Below are positions 1-8,985 of a stretch of DNA of 64,000 nucleotides, piece by piece. The position numbers and the translations under genes were made by a program. Source of the stretch: Treponema sp. UBA4307 (GTDB lineage Bacteria; Spirochaetota; Spirochaetia; Treponematales; Treponemataceae); NCBI GenBank assembly GCA_002394685.1, contig DGUP01000063.1:62001-126000 (forward strand), in the 5' to 3' direction. Numbering within the stretch: the stretch's first letter is position 1; the number at the start of each line of letters is the position of its first letter. Below the pieces are notes generated by a model. It saw only the letters and a program-made list of their open reading frames with translations, made no database searches and was not told the DNA's origin.

Positions 1-1
1 A

Positions 2-385
2 AGAAAGTATTCTGAAAAAACAGGGGATTCTTCTTTAACCTGGCCTGTAAAAAAGCCTACGGTTACTTACATTAACGGTAAGGTTTCCGGCGTACATTTA
101 ACTGCTCAGAAAAATGAAAGCGTAACTTCAATCCGCTCTGGAACTGTAATGTATGTTGGAAATTACAGAGGATATGGACAGGTTGTCTTTATTCAGTCTC
201 CAAGTGATTATATTTATGCATACAGTGGTCTGGGTACAATTAAAGTTAAGAAGGGTGATTATGTTGTCTTTGGTGATGTAATTGGTACTGCTGGAACTGA
301 CAGCATTAAAGGTACCTCCCAGATCAGTTTAATGGTTTTTCAGAAGTCCAATCCTATTGATCCTGCAAAAGCACCCCGTGGTTAA
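2..385 (+). CDS. LytM/M23-like domain protein, C-terminal part
   Basis: The reading frame is open from the window edge, so only the last 127 residues are seen. The segment has the spacing of a LytM (peptidase M23) beta-sheet domain: a GYGQVVFI strand, a YAYSGLGTIKVKKGDYV strand and turn, an IGTAGTD turn, then a last strand before NPIDP. In active M23 enzymes the last strand carries the zinc-binding His-x-His. Here it reads SQISLMVF, so both histidines are missing. The protein is therefore probably a non-catalytic peptidoglycan-binding or divisome regulator, as described for other degenerate LytM proteins. The N-terminus, including any signal peptide or LysM repeat, lies outside the window. 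Confidence 0.75.
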   Translation, partial: RKYSEKTGDSSLTWPVKKPTVTYINGKVSGVHLTAQKNESVTSIRSGTVMYVGNYRGYGQVVFIQSPSDYIYAYSGLGTIKVKKGDYVVFGDVIGTAGTDSIKGTSQISLMVFQKSNPIDPAKAPRG

Positions 386-398
386 GGCGCGGTTAAGG
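377..398. repeat. 11-bp tandem duplication across a stop codon
   Basis: CGTGGTTAAGG is followed directly by CGCGGTTAAGG, with one mismatch. The first copy contains the TAA stop of the LytM-like gene, so the stop region has been duplicated just downstream. Confidence 0.7.
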
Positions 399-411
399 GA
401 GAAAATTCATC

Positions 412-1875
412 ATGTGTAAAAGAACCTTTTTCTCAGGTCTTGTTATTTTTTTTATTGCAGCATTTTCGGCTTTTTCAGCATTTCCAGAAGAAGAAATAGT
501 TTCTCTGAATGATATTAATGTGCTTTCCGGAAAGAGCGCACTTTTAATGGATGTGAAGTCGTACGAGAATATAGTTTACGAAGCCTTTATTGCAATTGAT
601 TCTCCTGAAGAAGAGCTGCATCCTCCTGCTTATATTAATGTTTATGAAGACGGTCTATTAAAGAAATCTCTACGGCTTGATGTAGAGGGTTTTTTATCCG
701 GAGAACTATGCGAGGATTATTCCCACTATGATCATCTTCGGATTTTTCCTTTAGGCAAAGATGATTTTATCATTTCAGTATATTCAGCCTATTCAGATAA
801 CCGCCTGGGAATTTACCGCATAAAGGGAAATGAAATTATTTACGGAAAAGGTTACAATCTGAAAGGTTTGCGAGCCTATGAAAATCAAAAATACTGTTAT
901 GATGGCAAAGACAGAATTTATATTTCTTTCATGGGGCAGACAGACTTTTCTAAAACTGGCTGGGATACCTATATTCTGGTATTTGATTTGCAGTGCAATT
1001 TAACTCAGGCTGCAGCTGTTTATACAAAAGATAATGATGAAATTCTTGGAATTGAAGCTTTTGAAAATAACATCTATTTTCATCTTTCCCCGCTTAGCTG
1101 GAAACAACAGTGCATTGTTCAGCTGGACAAAAAATTCAGAGTAAAAAAGACAATCTGCAACTATTATGATAAATCTACTATAAGAGGCTGGTCTTTATCA
1201 TCGAATGAAGAGTATTTGTTCGTAGAAACATACATCCAGAATGACCCTTCTACATACATTTCAAAATATGATTCTGAAGGAAACTTTCTGGGAACTTATA
1301 AAATTTCATATAAAGACAGCGATAAAAATATTTTTACAGGTAAATTATTTTATGGCCAGGAAGGTCTTACTGTTCTTGTAAAAAGGCAGTCAAGTGAAAA
1401 TTTCTGGAATAATGAAGTTGTAAAGGAAATTGATAGATTTACTTATTTTATGGACTGGGATGGAAAGATCCACAATCAATATAGCTTTTCAAAAGGCAAT
1501 AATTTGAATAATTCTTTTGCTGCTAAGTACGACGATAAATACTTGTGCTTTGATTTCTATAACCACAAAAGTACAGGCATAGGTAAAGTTCTTTACAATT
1601 TCTCTGTTGAAGGAAAAAAATCTGGTTGCGACTGGGTAAGTGTAGAAAAAGTACCTGTGGATTTTCTTAGTGCACCTGAACATCCTGCGGCTTACAATTC
1701 TTATCAGAAATTAAATTCTGCCTGGATGGATAAAATCATGGTCAAGAAAATCACCATCCCTGAATTGAAGTTTAATGTTGAATTACATCAGGTCAAACTT
1801 GAATATGTTCATGCTCGGCCTGATGATAGAAAAATTACAGATAAGATTCCTCACGTTCCATTTTCTGATCGTTAA
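412..1875 (+). CDS. secreted protein of unknown function
   Basis: This is a 487-residue protein with a clear signal peptide: a Lys/Arg start, a hydrophobic stretch at about residues 7-22, and an Ala-rich end near residue 25. There is no lipobox cysteine. The rest is rich in short beta-strands, aromatic residues and Asp/Asn turns (for example repeated YxSKYDSEGN-like pieces), as in beta-propeller folds, but I recognise no family. A GGGAGAA ribosome site sits 8 bases before the ATG. It lies 26 bases after the LytM-like gene on the same strand and may be cotranscribed with it. It is probably periplasmic or surface-exposed. Confidence 0.7.
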   Translation: MCKRTFFSGLVIFFIAAFSAFSAFPEEEIVSLNDINVLSGKSALLMDVKSYENIVYEAFIAIDSPEEELHPPAYINVYEDGLLKKSLRLDVEGFLSGELCEDYSHYDHLRIFPLGKDDFIISVYSAYSDNRLGIYRIKGNEIIYGKGYNLKGLRAYENQKYCYDGKDRIYISFMGQTDFSKTGWDTYILVFDLQCNLTQAAAVYTKDNDEILGIEAFENNIYFHLSPLSWKQQCIVQLDKKFRVKKTICNYYDKSTIRGWSLSSNEEYLFVETYIQNDPSTYISKYDSEGNFLGTYKISYKDSDKNIFTGKLFYGQEGLTVLVKRQSSENFWNNEVVKEIDRFTYFMDWDGKIHNQYSFSKGNNLNNSFAAKYDDKYLCFDFYNHKSTGIGKVLYNFSVEGKKSGCDWVSVEKVPVDFLSAPEHPAAYNSYQKLNSAWMDKIMVKKITIPELKFNVELHQVKLEYVHARPDDRKITDKIPHVPFSDR

Positions 1876-1891
1876 ATTTTCTGATCGTTAA
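1860..1891. repeat. perfect 16-bp tandem repeat across a stop codon
   Basis: ATTTTCTGATCGTTAA occurs twice with no gap. The first copy encodes the last codons and the TAA of the preceding secreted protein; the second copy is untranslated and ends 4 bases before the convergent exonuclease gene. Confidence 0.9.
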
Positions 1892-1895
1892 AAGG

Positions 1896-2564
1896 TTAGA
1901 ATAAGGAAAGTTGTTCCGAGCCTGGAACTTTGTCAGCAGGAGGAATTGTGTAGTCCTTCTGCTTGTTCATTGTATCTTCAATACATTTTAGAAAAATTTC
2001 CATGCATACCCTTGCATCGTCATTTGCTCTGTGGGCAGAATGCACGTCTACCTTAAAGCGTTTTGCAAGTGACTGAAGCTGATACTGTCCTTTTTCCTTT
2101 ACGAGAGACAATCCGGGCCAGGCCCATCTTGCAAGAGGAAGAGTATCAACCGTTAAATTAGGAAGTTCAGGAAGCCCAGCCCTCATCAGTTCTGTATCTA
2201 TAAAGCCTAAATCGAATGGGGCATTGTGGGCAACAAGTATAGTGTCCCTGTCTTCCAGGTAAGTTAAAAAGTCCGGAAGAACTTCTGCCGCTGCCGCTTT
2301 GTCTGCAACCATCTGATTTGTAATGTGAGTCAACTCTGTCAAATATGGTGGAATTCCATAAGGAGGTTTTATCAGCACATCAAAAGGCTCTCCAATCAAT
2401 CCCTTATAGTTAAATTTTACTGCACCAATTTCAATAATATTATTTTCTTCGGCTTTAAGCCCTGTTGTTTCTGTATCAAAGGCTACGAATGTTGCTCCAC
2501 TATAGTAAAGCTTTGCAAGATGCTTATAGTCCCTGAACATTTTGTAGTTGAATGGATTACTCAA
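1896..2564 (-). CDS. DnaQ-like 3'-5' exonuclease (DEDDh family)
   Basis: The 222-residue protein carries the RNase T/DnaQ exonuclease fold. ExoI is the FDTETTG motif near residues 29-35 (Asp30, Glu32). ExoII is around VAHNAPFDLGF. ExoIII is HRANDDARV near residue 180, with the His and Asp of the DEDDh subclass. These acidic residues bind two metal ions and hydrolyse DNA or RNA from the 3' end. The length suits a free epsilon-type proofreading subunit or a repair exonuclease; there is no fused polymerase or helicase domain. Which polymerase it serves cannot be told from this locus. It converges on the secreted-protein gene, leaving only 20 bases between them. Confidence 0.85.
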   Translation of the reverse strand: MSNPFNYKMFRDYKHLAKLYYSGATFVAFDTETTGLKAEENNIIEIGAVKFNYKGLIGEPFDVLIKPPYGIPPYLTELTHITNQMVADKAAAAEVLPDFLTYLEDRDTILVAHNAPFDLGFIDTELMRAGLPELPNLTVDTLPLARWAWPGLSLVKEKGQYQLQSLAKRFKVDVHSAHRANDDARVCMEIFLKCIEDTMNKQKDYTIPPADKVPGSEQLSLF

Positions 2565-2627
2565 TATGATTCTCTTTAGAAAATGAATTTTGTGTGCGTA
2601 ATATAAATATAGTTAATTTAATAAAAA

Positions 2628-2659
2628 AATCCAGTAGAACTTTTGCTTTCTACTGGATT
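2628..2659 (-). terminator. intrinsic terminator of the phosphohexomutase gene
   Basis: A perfect 12-bp stem (AATCCAGTAGAA paired with TTCTACTGGATT) with an 8-base loop lies just beyond the minus-strand stop at 2671. It is followed on the minus strand by a run of T. Confidence 0.85.
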
Positions 2660-2670
2660 CTTTTTACAGA

Positions 2671-4452
2671 TTACTGAGCTGCATCGAGTATTGCATTGAT
2701 TTCAGCTGAAATCTTGCTGCAAAGACTGTCTGCTTCACTTCTTGCTGCTGCAAGTGCCTCGTCAGTTTTTGCTGATACAGGCACTGTAGAATTGATGTAG
2801 AACTTAATCTTTGGTTCAGTACCAGAAGGGCGGGCTGAAACAATTGTTCCTCCTTCAAGGAAGAACTGAAGAACATTGCTCTTAGGGAATGCAAGTTTTG
2901 TCTTATTTGCAGAATTTGATGGATCGAATTCTACAGATTCCTGAATATCACGAATCTTAAGAACTTTTTTACCACCAAGTTCCTTAAGTCCTTCTGTACG
3001 GAGTTTTGTCATAATTCCGCCCATGATTTTTGGTCCCTGAATACCCTGGAAATACTTAGAAATAGCTCTGTCTTCAAACAGACCGAATTCTTTGTAAAGT
3101 TCATTCAAGCGTTCAAGGAGGCTCTTACCCTTGCTTGCCCAGTAAAGTGTCATTTCTGCACACATTGCTGCTGCTGAAACACCATCCTTATCGCGACATT
3201 CAGTTTCTACCAGGTAACCGTAGCTTTCTTCCAGACCGAATACATAGTGTTCCTTTCCAAGCTTTTCCATTTCGCCTTCTTCATAGGCAATCCACTTAAA
3301 GCCTGTAAGAACTTCCCTTAATGTAACGCCATAGTGGGCTGCAATCTTGTCTACAAAAGGACTTGTTACGATTGAACGGATAAGTACTGGATTTGCAGGC
3401 ATCTTGTTGAATTCTTTCTTAGAAAGAAGAACATAATCTGCAAGGAGAACACCCATCTGGTTACCTGTTACAAGAACATACTTTCCATTCTTGTCAGGGA
3501 ATGCTGTTCCAAAGCGGTCTGCATCTGGGTCTGTTGCCATAACAACATCAGCCTTTTCTTTTTCTGCCAGTTCAACTGCCATCTTAAGTGCTGGTGCTTC
3601 CTCTGGATTTGGCTTTTCTACTGTAGGGAAATCTCCGTTTCCTTCACGCTGTTCTGGAACTGTAATTACATTTAATCCCAGATCTCCAAGAACTTTTTCA
3701 ACATGCATTGCACCTGTTCCGTGGAGTGGAGTATATACAACCTTTACGCTTGAAGCCTTTTCTTTAATAAGTTCCGGACGGTAAAGATTTGATTTAATCA
3801 TTGCCTGGAATTTATCATCAATTTCCTTATCGATTAAAACAATTTTTCCTTCCCTGATACCTTCTTCCCTGTCAATAAGCTTTACTTCCTTAACAGCGTT
3901 AACTTCATCAATAATTCCCTTATCGTGTGGTTCAACAACCTGTGCACCATCAGCCCAGTATGCCTTGTAACCATTGTACTGAGGAGGATTGTGAGAAGCT
4001 GTAACAACTACACCTGTCTGACAGCCAAGAATGCGGATTGCATAACTTAATTCTGGTGTAGGGCGAAGGCTTGTAAAAAGATATGCCTTAATTCCGTTTG
4101 CTGCAAAAACTCTTGCAGTAATATCAGAGAATTTATCATGATTGTGGCGTGAATCATAAGCAATACATGCTGAAAGCTGACCTTTCTTTGCTTCTTCAGG
4201 GAAAGCCTTAATGATGTAATTTGCAAGACCCTGTGTTGCTTTTGAAATGTTCAGTGTATTCATGCGGTTTGTTCCGCCGCCCATTACACCGCGAAGACCA
4301 CCAGTTCCAAATTCAAGGCTCTGGTAGAAACGATCTTCCAGTTCTTTAACATCGTTCTTTGCAATTAATGCTTCAACTTCACTGCGGAACTTTTCATCCT
4401 TTTCTTCCGCAATATACTGATTTGCTCTTTCAAGAATTTCCTTCTGATCCAT
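2671..4452 (-). CDS. phosphoglucomutase / phosphomannomutase
   Basis: This 593-residue enzyme belongs to the alpha-D-phosphohexomutase superfamily, which interconverts hexose 1- and 6-phosphates. The phosphoserine loop TASHNP lies near residue 152, the metal loop DPDADRFG near 311, the sugar-specificity loop EESYGYL near 405 and the phosphate-binding loop RPSGTEPK near 545. All four catalytic regions are intact and in the normal order. The length and the TASHNPPQYNGYK context fit the Bacillus PgcA type of phosphoglucomutase. It stands next to a second, divergent mutase and a secreted mannanase, which suggests hexose-phosphate handling during polysaccharide use. That link is inferred from position only. 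Confidence 0.92.
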   Translation of the reverse strand: MDQKEILERANQYIAEEKDEKFRSEVEALIAKNDVKELEDRFYQSLEFGTGGLRGVMGGGTNRMNTLNISKATQGLANYIIKAFPEEAKKGQLSACIAYDSRHNHDKFSDITARVFAANGIKAYLFTSLRPTPELSYAIRILGCQTGVVVTASHNPPQYNGYKAYWADGAQVVEPHDKGIIDEVNAVKEVKLIDREEGIREGKIVLIDKEIDDKFQAMIKSNLYRPELIKEKASSVKVVYTPLHGTGAMHVEKVLGDLGLNVITVPEQREGNGDFPTVEKPNPEEAPALKMAVELAEKEKADVVMATDPDADRFGTAFPDKNGKYVLVTGNQMGVLLADYVLLSKKEFNKMPANPVLIRSIVTSPFVDKIAAHYGVTLREVLTGFKWIAYEEGEMEKLGKEHYVFGLEESYGYLVETECRDKDGVSAAAMCAEMTLYWASKGKSLLERLNELYKEFGLFEDRAISKYFQGIQGPKIMGGIMTKLRTEGLKELGGKKVLKIRDIQESVEFDPSNSANKTKLAFPKSNVLQFFLEGGTIVSARPSGTEPKIKFYINSTVPVSAKTDEALAAARSEADSLCSKISAEINAILDAAQ

Positions 4453-4595
4453 TTGAGCTTCCCCTTATGTATTTATGTAACTTGTAAAATCAATATTGAG
4501 CAAGAAATCTGCTACTCTCGAGGATAAACTATAGCAGAATACTGAATATTATTCAATTTTGATTTGATAAAAAGTTAGTTACATCTAATTAAATT

Positions 4596-6419
4596 TTAAT
4601 TATCTGCCTTTTTAATAAGCTCTGTTTCCCAGTTAAGAAGATAACTTTCCTTTTCTTTATTATCACCTTTTACGTCACAGAGAACACGGAAAACAGCTTC
4701 AGTTCCACTTGGTCTCATCCAGATGTAAGAATCCGGCTCTTTGTTTACATCAAGGAAAAGAACTTTAAGACCTCCGTTGCCGTTGTTCCAGCTTTCCGGT
4801 TTTTTAAATTCGCTTGTACCGTTTGTTGTAACCGCCAGATATGAAGCAATACCATATTTTTCAAGAAGTTCCTGTTTTTTAGCAGAAAAGTCTTCTTCAA
4901 AAAGTTTTCTGAATTTTTCTTTTAAGAGACCTTTATCTTCTGATTTTACTTTAAGGACAGCCCTGCTTTCGCTTACTCCTGTGGTTGTATAAACCGGAAG
5001 AGATTCAATTACATCCTGGAGAGTAAAGTCTTTATTATACTTTTCTTCCTGACCGCTTTTTGTGCACCAGAGATGGAAAAGTCCAGGGTGGAGACTGCCG
5101 TCAGGAGCAATTGTGTCCCGAATGGCAAGAAGCTTTACGATTGCAAAAATTGTAGCTAAAGGATCTCTCACGCTTGAAGGATAAGTGATATTTCCTCCGT
5201 TAGAACCTTCTCCGAAAATTCTTGCTTTATAATTTGCAGCTCTTTTTTCCCTTGCAAGATTTACAACATTTGCTTCCCCAACTTCTGCCCGGAATACTTT
5301 TGCATCAAAGGCTTTTGCAATTTCTTCAATTCTCATGGAAGTTGGACAGTTTACGCAGACAGCTGTTTTTTTATGTCTTTCCAGTAATCCTTCATCACGA
5401 AGATAATTTGCTTTCCACATTCCGTAAGAAGTTTCAGCCATAACGCAAAGGGCAAAGACTTCCTGGGCAGGAATAATTTTTGCCTTAAGGGATTTGTTGT
5501 CCCAGTAAACAACATTTCCTCTGTCTCCGTCACAATCTGGCATATAGCCTAAAATAACATTCTTATTGCCGGAAGCCTGCAGCTCATTCATTTTTTCCTG
5601 AAGAGTAACAAGATTTTCAGGTTCCGGAATAATTCCGTGTACAATTTTTCCTGCTTCATCATTAAATGGTATAAAGGCAAGGCCACATTCAGGAATAAAT
5701 ACTTTGTCTATAGAAAGGCTTCTTGCACTTCCATTCATGTCTGCTGCAATATCCATTGGATTTTTTGACAGGTAAGAAGTGATTACATCAAAAACTTTGT
5801 CCTGGTCCTTTTCCCTGGCGGTACCTGTAATAACCTGACGGATAAAACCTGTGTAGGCCGCAAGACTTTTTTCCTTACATTTTTTGATTTCCCGTAAAAT
5901 CTTATCTGCACTTTTTTCGTCTTTTTTGTCTGACATTATTTCTTCTGCATGGGATTCGCAGTTGTCAGCCTCCAGCCTCTTTTTAAAATCCTCAGCAAGA
6001 ATTTTTGCTTCTCCGGCGTTAATTACACCACCTTCACTTAAGCCGAATTTAAAACCATTGTGTCCAACAGGATTGTGACTTGCACTTACGTAGCAGAAAC
6101 CGTTAAATTTTTTTGAATAAGCCATGATCTCAGGTGCACTTGCCGCAGCCAGATATTGAACTTTAACTCCGTAATGACAGAAGACTTTCAGCATAATCCT
6201 GCAGATTGTTTCTCCTGTAGGCCTGGTATCTCTTGCCAGGACAATTTGAGGCGATTTCTTTTTACTTTTTTTGATTACGTACTGTGTAAAAGTTTCAGCA
6301 ATTATGGCAGTGAGTTTCTCATTTAAACTTCCGATTTTTTCGCTTTTATCTTCTTCGTTGCCGCTTTCTGCAAATACCTTGCGCCAGCCTGAGGCTGAAA
6401 GAATCATGTTGTGTTCCAA
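4596..6419 (-). CDS. second phosphohexomutase-family protein
   Basis: A 607-residue protein of the same superfamily as its neighbour but clearly divergent. It keeps the serine loop SASHNP (near residue 113), the metal loop DCDGDRG (near 298), a GEGSNGG segment where the sugar-specificity loop is expected, and the phosphate loop RPSGTEA (near 569). The metal loop has Cys where the family often has Pro or Ala, but the three acidic positions are present. Two long insertions, one Lys/Glu-rich near residues 145-195, set it apart from PgcA or GlmM types. The substrate cannot be told from sequence. It is transcribed in the same direction as the first mutase, 143 bases upstream. Confidence 0.85.
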   Translation of the reverse strand: MEHNMILSASGWRKVFAESGNEEDKSEKIGSLNEKLTAIIAETFTQYVIKKSKKKSPQIVLARDTRPTGETICRIMLKVFCHYGVKVQYLAAASAPEIMAYSKKFNGFCYVSASHNPVGHNGFKFGLSEGGVINAGEAKILAEDFKKRLEADNCESHAEEIMSDKKDEKSADKILREIKKCKEKSLAAYTGFIRQVITGTAREKDQDKVFDVITSYLSKNPMDIAADMNGSARSLSIDKVFIPECGLAFIPFNDEAGKIVHGIIPEPENLVTLQEKMNELQASGNKNVILGYMPDCDGDRGNVVYWDNKSLKAKIIPAQEVFALCVMAETSYGMWKANYLRDEGLLERHKKTAVCVNCPTSMRIEEIAKAFDAKVFRAEVGEANVVNLAREKRAANYKARIFGEGSNGGNITYPSSVRDPLATIFAIVKLLAIRDTIAPDGSLHPGLFHLWCTKSGQEEKYNKDFTLQDVIESLPVYTTTGVSESRAVLKVKSEDKGLLKEKFRKLFEEDFSAKKQELLEKYGIASYLAVTTNGTSEFKKPESWNNGNGGLKVLFLDVNKEPDSYIWMRPSGTEAVFRVLCDVKGDNKEKESYLLNWETELIKKADN

Positions 6420-6477
6420 TTTGTTACTCCAGAATATTTTTTCTAATTAGATTATTTCTCTGCTGTTTATAAAACAA

Positions 6478-6516
6478 AAGGCCAGATTAAACCATAAATC
6501 AGCCTAATCTGACCTT
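6478..6516 (-). terminator. intrinsic terminator of the mannanase gene
   Basis: AAGGCCAGATTA and TAATCTGACCTT form a 12-bp stem with one G-U pair, just beyond the minus-strand stop at 6533. The following minus-strand sequence is TTTTG then TTTT. It separates the mannanase from the second mutase. Confidence 0.75.
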
Positions 6517-6532
6517 AATAATATAACATATT

Positions 6533-7627
6533 TTACTCAGGAAGTGGATAGTTTTTTAAGTCTGGAAGTTCATCAAGGGTTATAACATAATCGCTTAAAT
6601 AAACTTCTTTTTTGTGAGCTCCAGTGTTATGGGCTTCTCCTTCCCAGAAGTTGCTTTCATTTGTTCCCTTTGCGTCTGTATCGTTCCAGGTCATAAAATA
6701 AAGCCACCATGCTAAATCTTCTTCCAGGGCATCAGGGCTTGGAATATTACCGTTTTCTGTCAGGGCAACCATTTTCGGATTGTTGTCCGGATCATCACTC
6801 ATATAGTAGCATTCGTTAAACTTATCAATCTGTGACCGGTAGTTTTTAACGTAAATATCGTATCCAATAATATCAACATATTCATCTCCCGGATACCAGT
6901 CCTCATCCTGACCGTTCCATACCCAGATCAGATTATGGATTCCTTTCTCCTTTGTAAAATAGTTGAACATATATTTGTAAAGAGCTTTGTAAGCATCCGG
7001 ACCTGAACCGCCCCACCAGAACCAGGCATTTCCGTGGTCTCCTGCAGCTTCATGCATTGGTCTCCAGAGAACAGGCACGCCTGCTTCCTGAAGTTTCAGA
7101 AGCTGTTTTGCAACTTTATCCAGGGATTTGTTAATCTGATCCAGTTCTTTTCCTTCTTCAAGCTTGTCCTTTCGTGAATTATATGGAATGCGGAAGTTAA
7201 CCTTATTCAGATAGAAATCCGGCCAGCCCCTTAATTCTCCCGGATTTCTCCAGTGCCAGCAGAATGTGACAATTCCGCCTTTTTCCCACCATTTGATGGC
7301 TTCTTCAGTCTGTTTAATACCGTCACCTGCAGGATTTGGAGTATAATTCATGAAATCGTATCCCATAAGGGCAGGGTACTTTCCTGTGTCCTTATAAACT
7401 TTTTCTGCCATATTTAAAGAATCTCTCCAGGTAAGGTCCATTTGACCTGAAATGATTTTTTTCCCGTAAGTGTCACTAAGGTAATGCATAAGACGAACAG
7501 TGTTTTCTGTTGCCTCTTTGTCTACGGGATAAGGAGAAATTTCAGGCAGCCATTGATCATCCTGTGCAGCTGCAAAAGATGAAACCATCATAAAAATAAG
7601 TGCTGTTAAGATAATTTTAATTTTCAT
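6533..7627 (-). CDS. secreted beta-mannanase, glycoside hydrolase family 26
   Basis: The 364-residue protein has a signal peptide (about residues 1-21, ending SFAAA-QDD) and a single GH26 (beta/alpha)8 domain with no carbohydrate-binding module. The acid/base glutamate is Glu193 in WRPMHEAAG, and the likely nucleophile is Glu291 in ALTENG. The SGQMDLTW strand near the N-terminus and the FCWHWRNPGE segment are also typical of GH26 endo-mannanases. The enzyme should cleave beta-1,4-mannan outside the cytoplasm. It has its own terminator and is divergent from mnmA. It fits a gut organism feeding on plant hemicellulose. Confidence 0.92.
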   Translation of the reverse strand: MKIKIILTALIFMMVSSFAAAQDDQWLPEISPYPVDKEATENTVRLMHYLSDTYGKKIISGQMDLTWRDSLNMAEKVYKDTGKYPALMGYDFMNYTPNPAGDGIKQTEEAIKWWEKGGIVTFCWHWRNPGELRGWPDFYLNKVNFRIPYNSRKDKLEEGKELDQINKSLDKVAKQLLKLQEAGVPVLWRPMHEAAGDHGNAWFWWGGSGPDAYKALYKYMFNYFTKEKGIHNLIWVWNGQDEDWYPGDEYVDIIGYDIYVKNYRSQIDKFNECYYMSDDPDNNPKMVALTENGNIPSPDALEEDLAWWLYFMTWNDTDAKGTNESNFWEGEAHNTGAHKKEVYLSDYVITLDELPDLKNYPLPE

Positions 7628-7713
7628 AATATGATTATTATTATAAAATATTCAAAAGTCAATTTTAATAATCATTGCTTGAAGTAATCTAACATTTATT
7701 TTATATTTTCCCC

Positions 7714-8940
7714 ATGAACTATTGCGATTTAGATATGCCAAAGGCCGGTGATAGAGTTGTTGTCGGTCTTTCAGGTGGAGTAGATTCTACAAGCACTGCG
7801 ATTATGCTTAAGGAAAAAGGATGCCATGTAATTGGTGTAACAATGGCTCTTTATAATAATGACCTTCCTGTTTTACCTGCAAGCCTGGCTGTTCATGACA
7901 GTTGTTATGGCCCGGGAGAAGTGGAAGATATTGAAGAATGCCGTACTTTCTGCAAGGAAAATGATATTCCCTATTATGTTATAGATGTAAAGGAAGCCTA
8001 TCAAAAACAGGTTCTTGATTATTTTAAGAATGAATATCGTTCCGGAAGAACTCCAAATCCCTGCATAAGATGTAATCGTTTTATTAAATTCGGCGCTCTC
8101 CTTGCGGGAATTGAAAATCTTGGAATCGAATATGACTATTTCTGTACAGGTCACTATGCAAAATTAGTGAGAAGTGAAGAAGCTGTAAAAAACCTTTTTG
8201 GTCCTCAGGCCAGCGATGATCCAAAAGGTGAATCAAAGCCTCCTCTTATTCACGTTGCAATGGACCTTACAAAAGATCAGGCTTACTTCCTCTACAGAAT
8301 ACCTTCAAAAGTACTGGAAAAGGTCAGATTCCCTCTCAGTACAATGTCCAAGAAGGAAGTTTTCGAATTTGCCCGTGCACACAAGCTGAAGGCTGCAGAA
8401 AGAGAAGAAAGTCAGGATTTTATTCCCGAACCATATATGGATGCTCTCTTTGCTGATAAGCCTTCTGTTCCGGGAGATATAATCGATCTTGACGGAAAAG
8501 TGCTGGGCAGACACCGGGGAATTGAACATTACACTATTGGTCAGAGAAGGGGGCTGGGAGTAAGTTCCAGTGAAGCCCTTTATGTTGCCGAAATTGACAG
8601 CAAAAAGAACCTTATTGTTTTAGGAAAGGATTCAGATCTTTTCTGCACAGGACTTATCTGTGATGATATTGTATGGCCTGGTGATTATGACCCTCAGACT
8701 GCTTTTGATGCCAAGGTTAAAATTCGTCTTGCATCAAAACCTGTTGACGCCCGCATTGAACCATATGTAAGTGATACTGCTCATGTTGATAATGCAGTAA
8801 ATGAAATCTTCCAGGGAAAGCCTTATAAGGTTACATTTGCCCAGCCTCAGAGAGCAGTTGCTCCAGGCCAGTCAGTTGTATTTTATATTGACGGCGTTAC
8901 TGTGGGCGGTGGTATTATTAACAGGGCAATCAAAAACTAA
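7714..8940 (+). CDS. mnmA: tRNA-specific 2-thiouridylase MnmA, variant lacking the second catalytic cysteine
   Basis: MnmA makes 2-thiouridine at the wobble position of Lys, Glu and Gln tRNAs. The ATP-binding PP-loop is SGGVDS at residues 20-25, followed by the family segment GRTPNPCIRCNRFIKFG with a CxxC at 117-120. The C-terminal beta-barrel includes the YTIGQRRGLG motif. In E. coli-type enzymes a second cysteine sits in an SQDICFI-like motif; here residues 233-237 read SQDFI, so that cysteine is absent. An extra cysteine occurs at residue 64 (HDSCYG). Three cysteines of this kind could hold an iron-sulfur cluster, which is my inference. The length of 408 is slightly above usual. Confidence 0.9.
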   Translation: MNYCDLDMPKAGDRVVVGLSGGVDSTSTAIMLKEKGCHVIGVTMALYNNDLPVLPASLAVHDSCYGPGEVEDIEECRTFCKENDIPYYVIDVKEAYQKQVLDYFKNEYRSGRTPNPCIRCNRFIKFGALLAGIENLGIEYDYFCTGHYAKLVRSEEAVKNLFGPQASDDPKGESKPPLIHVAMDLTKDQAYFLYRIPSKVLEKVRFPLSTMSKKEVFEFARAHKLKAAEREESQDFIPEPYMDALFADKPSVPGDIIDLDGKVLGRHRGIEHYTIGQRRGLGVSSSEALYVAEIDSKKNLIVLGKDSDLFCTGLICDDIVWPGDYDPQTAFDAKVKIRLASKPVDARIEPYVSDTAHVDNAVNEIFQGKPYKVTFAQPQRAVAPGQSVVFYIDGVTVGGGIINRAIKN

Positions 8941-8985
8941 ACACAAATCAGTAAACTTCAACTGTAAAGGTTGAAGTTTTTGTGT
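8941..8985 (+). terminator. terminator of mnmA, inside the convergent gene
   Basis: Nested arms ACACAAA / TTTGTGT and AAACTTCAAC / GTTGAAGTTT form a long hairpin directly after the mnmA stop. Most of it overlaps the last codons of the convergent LytM-like gene. Confidence 0.65.
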
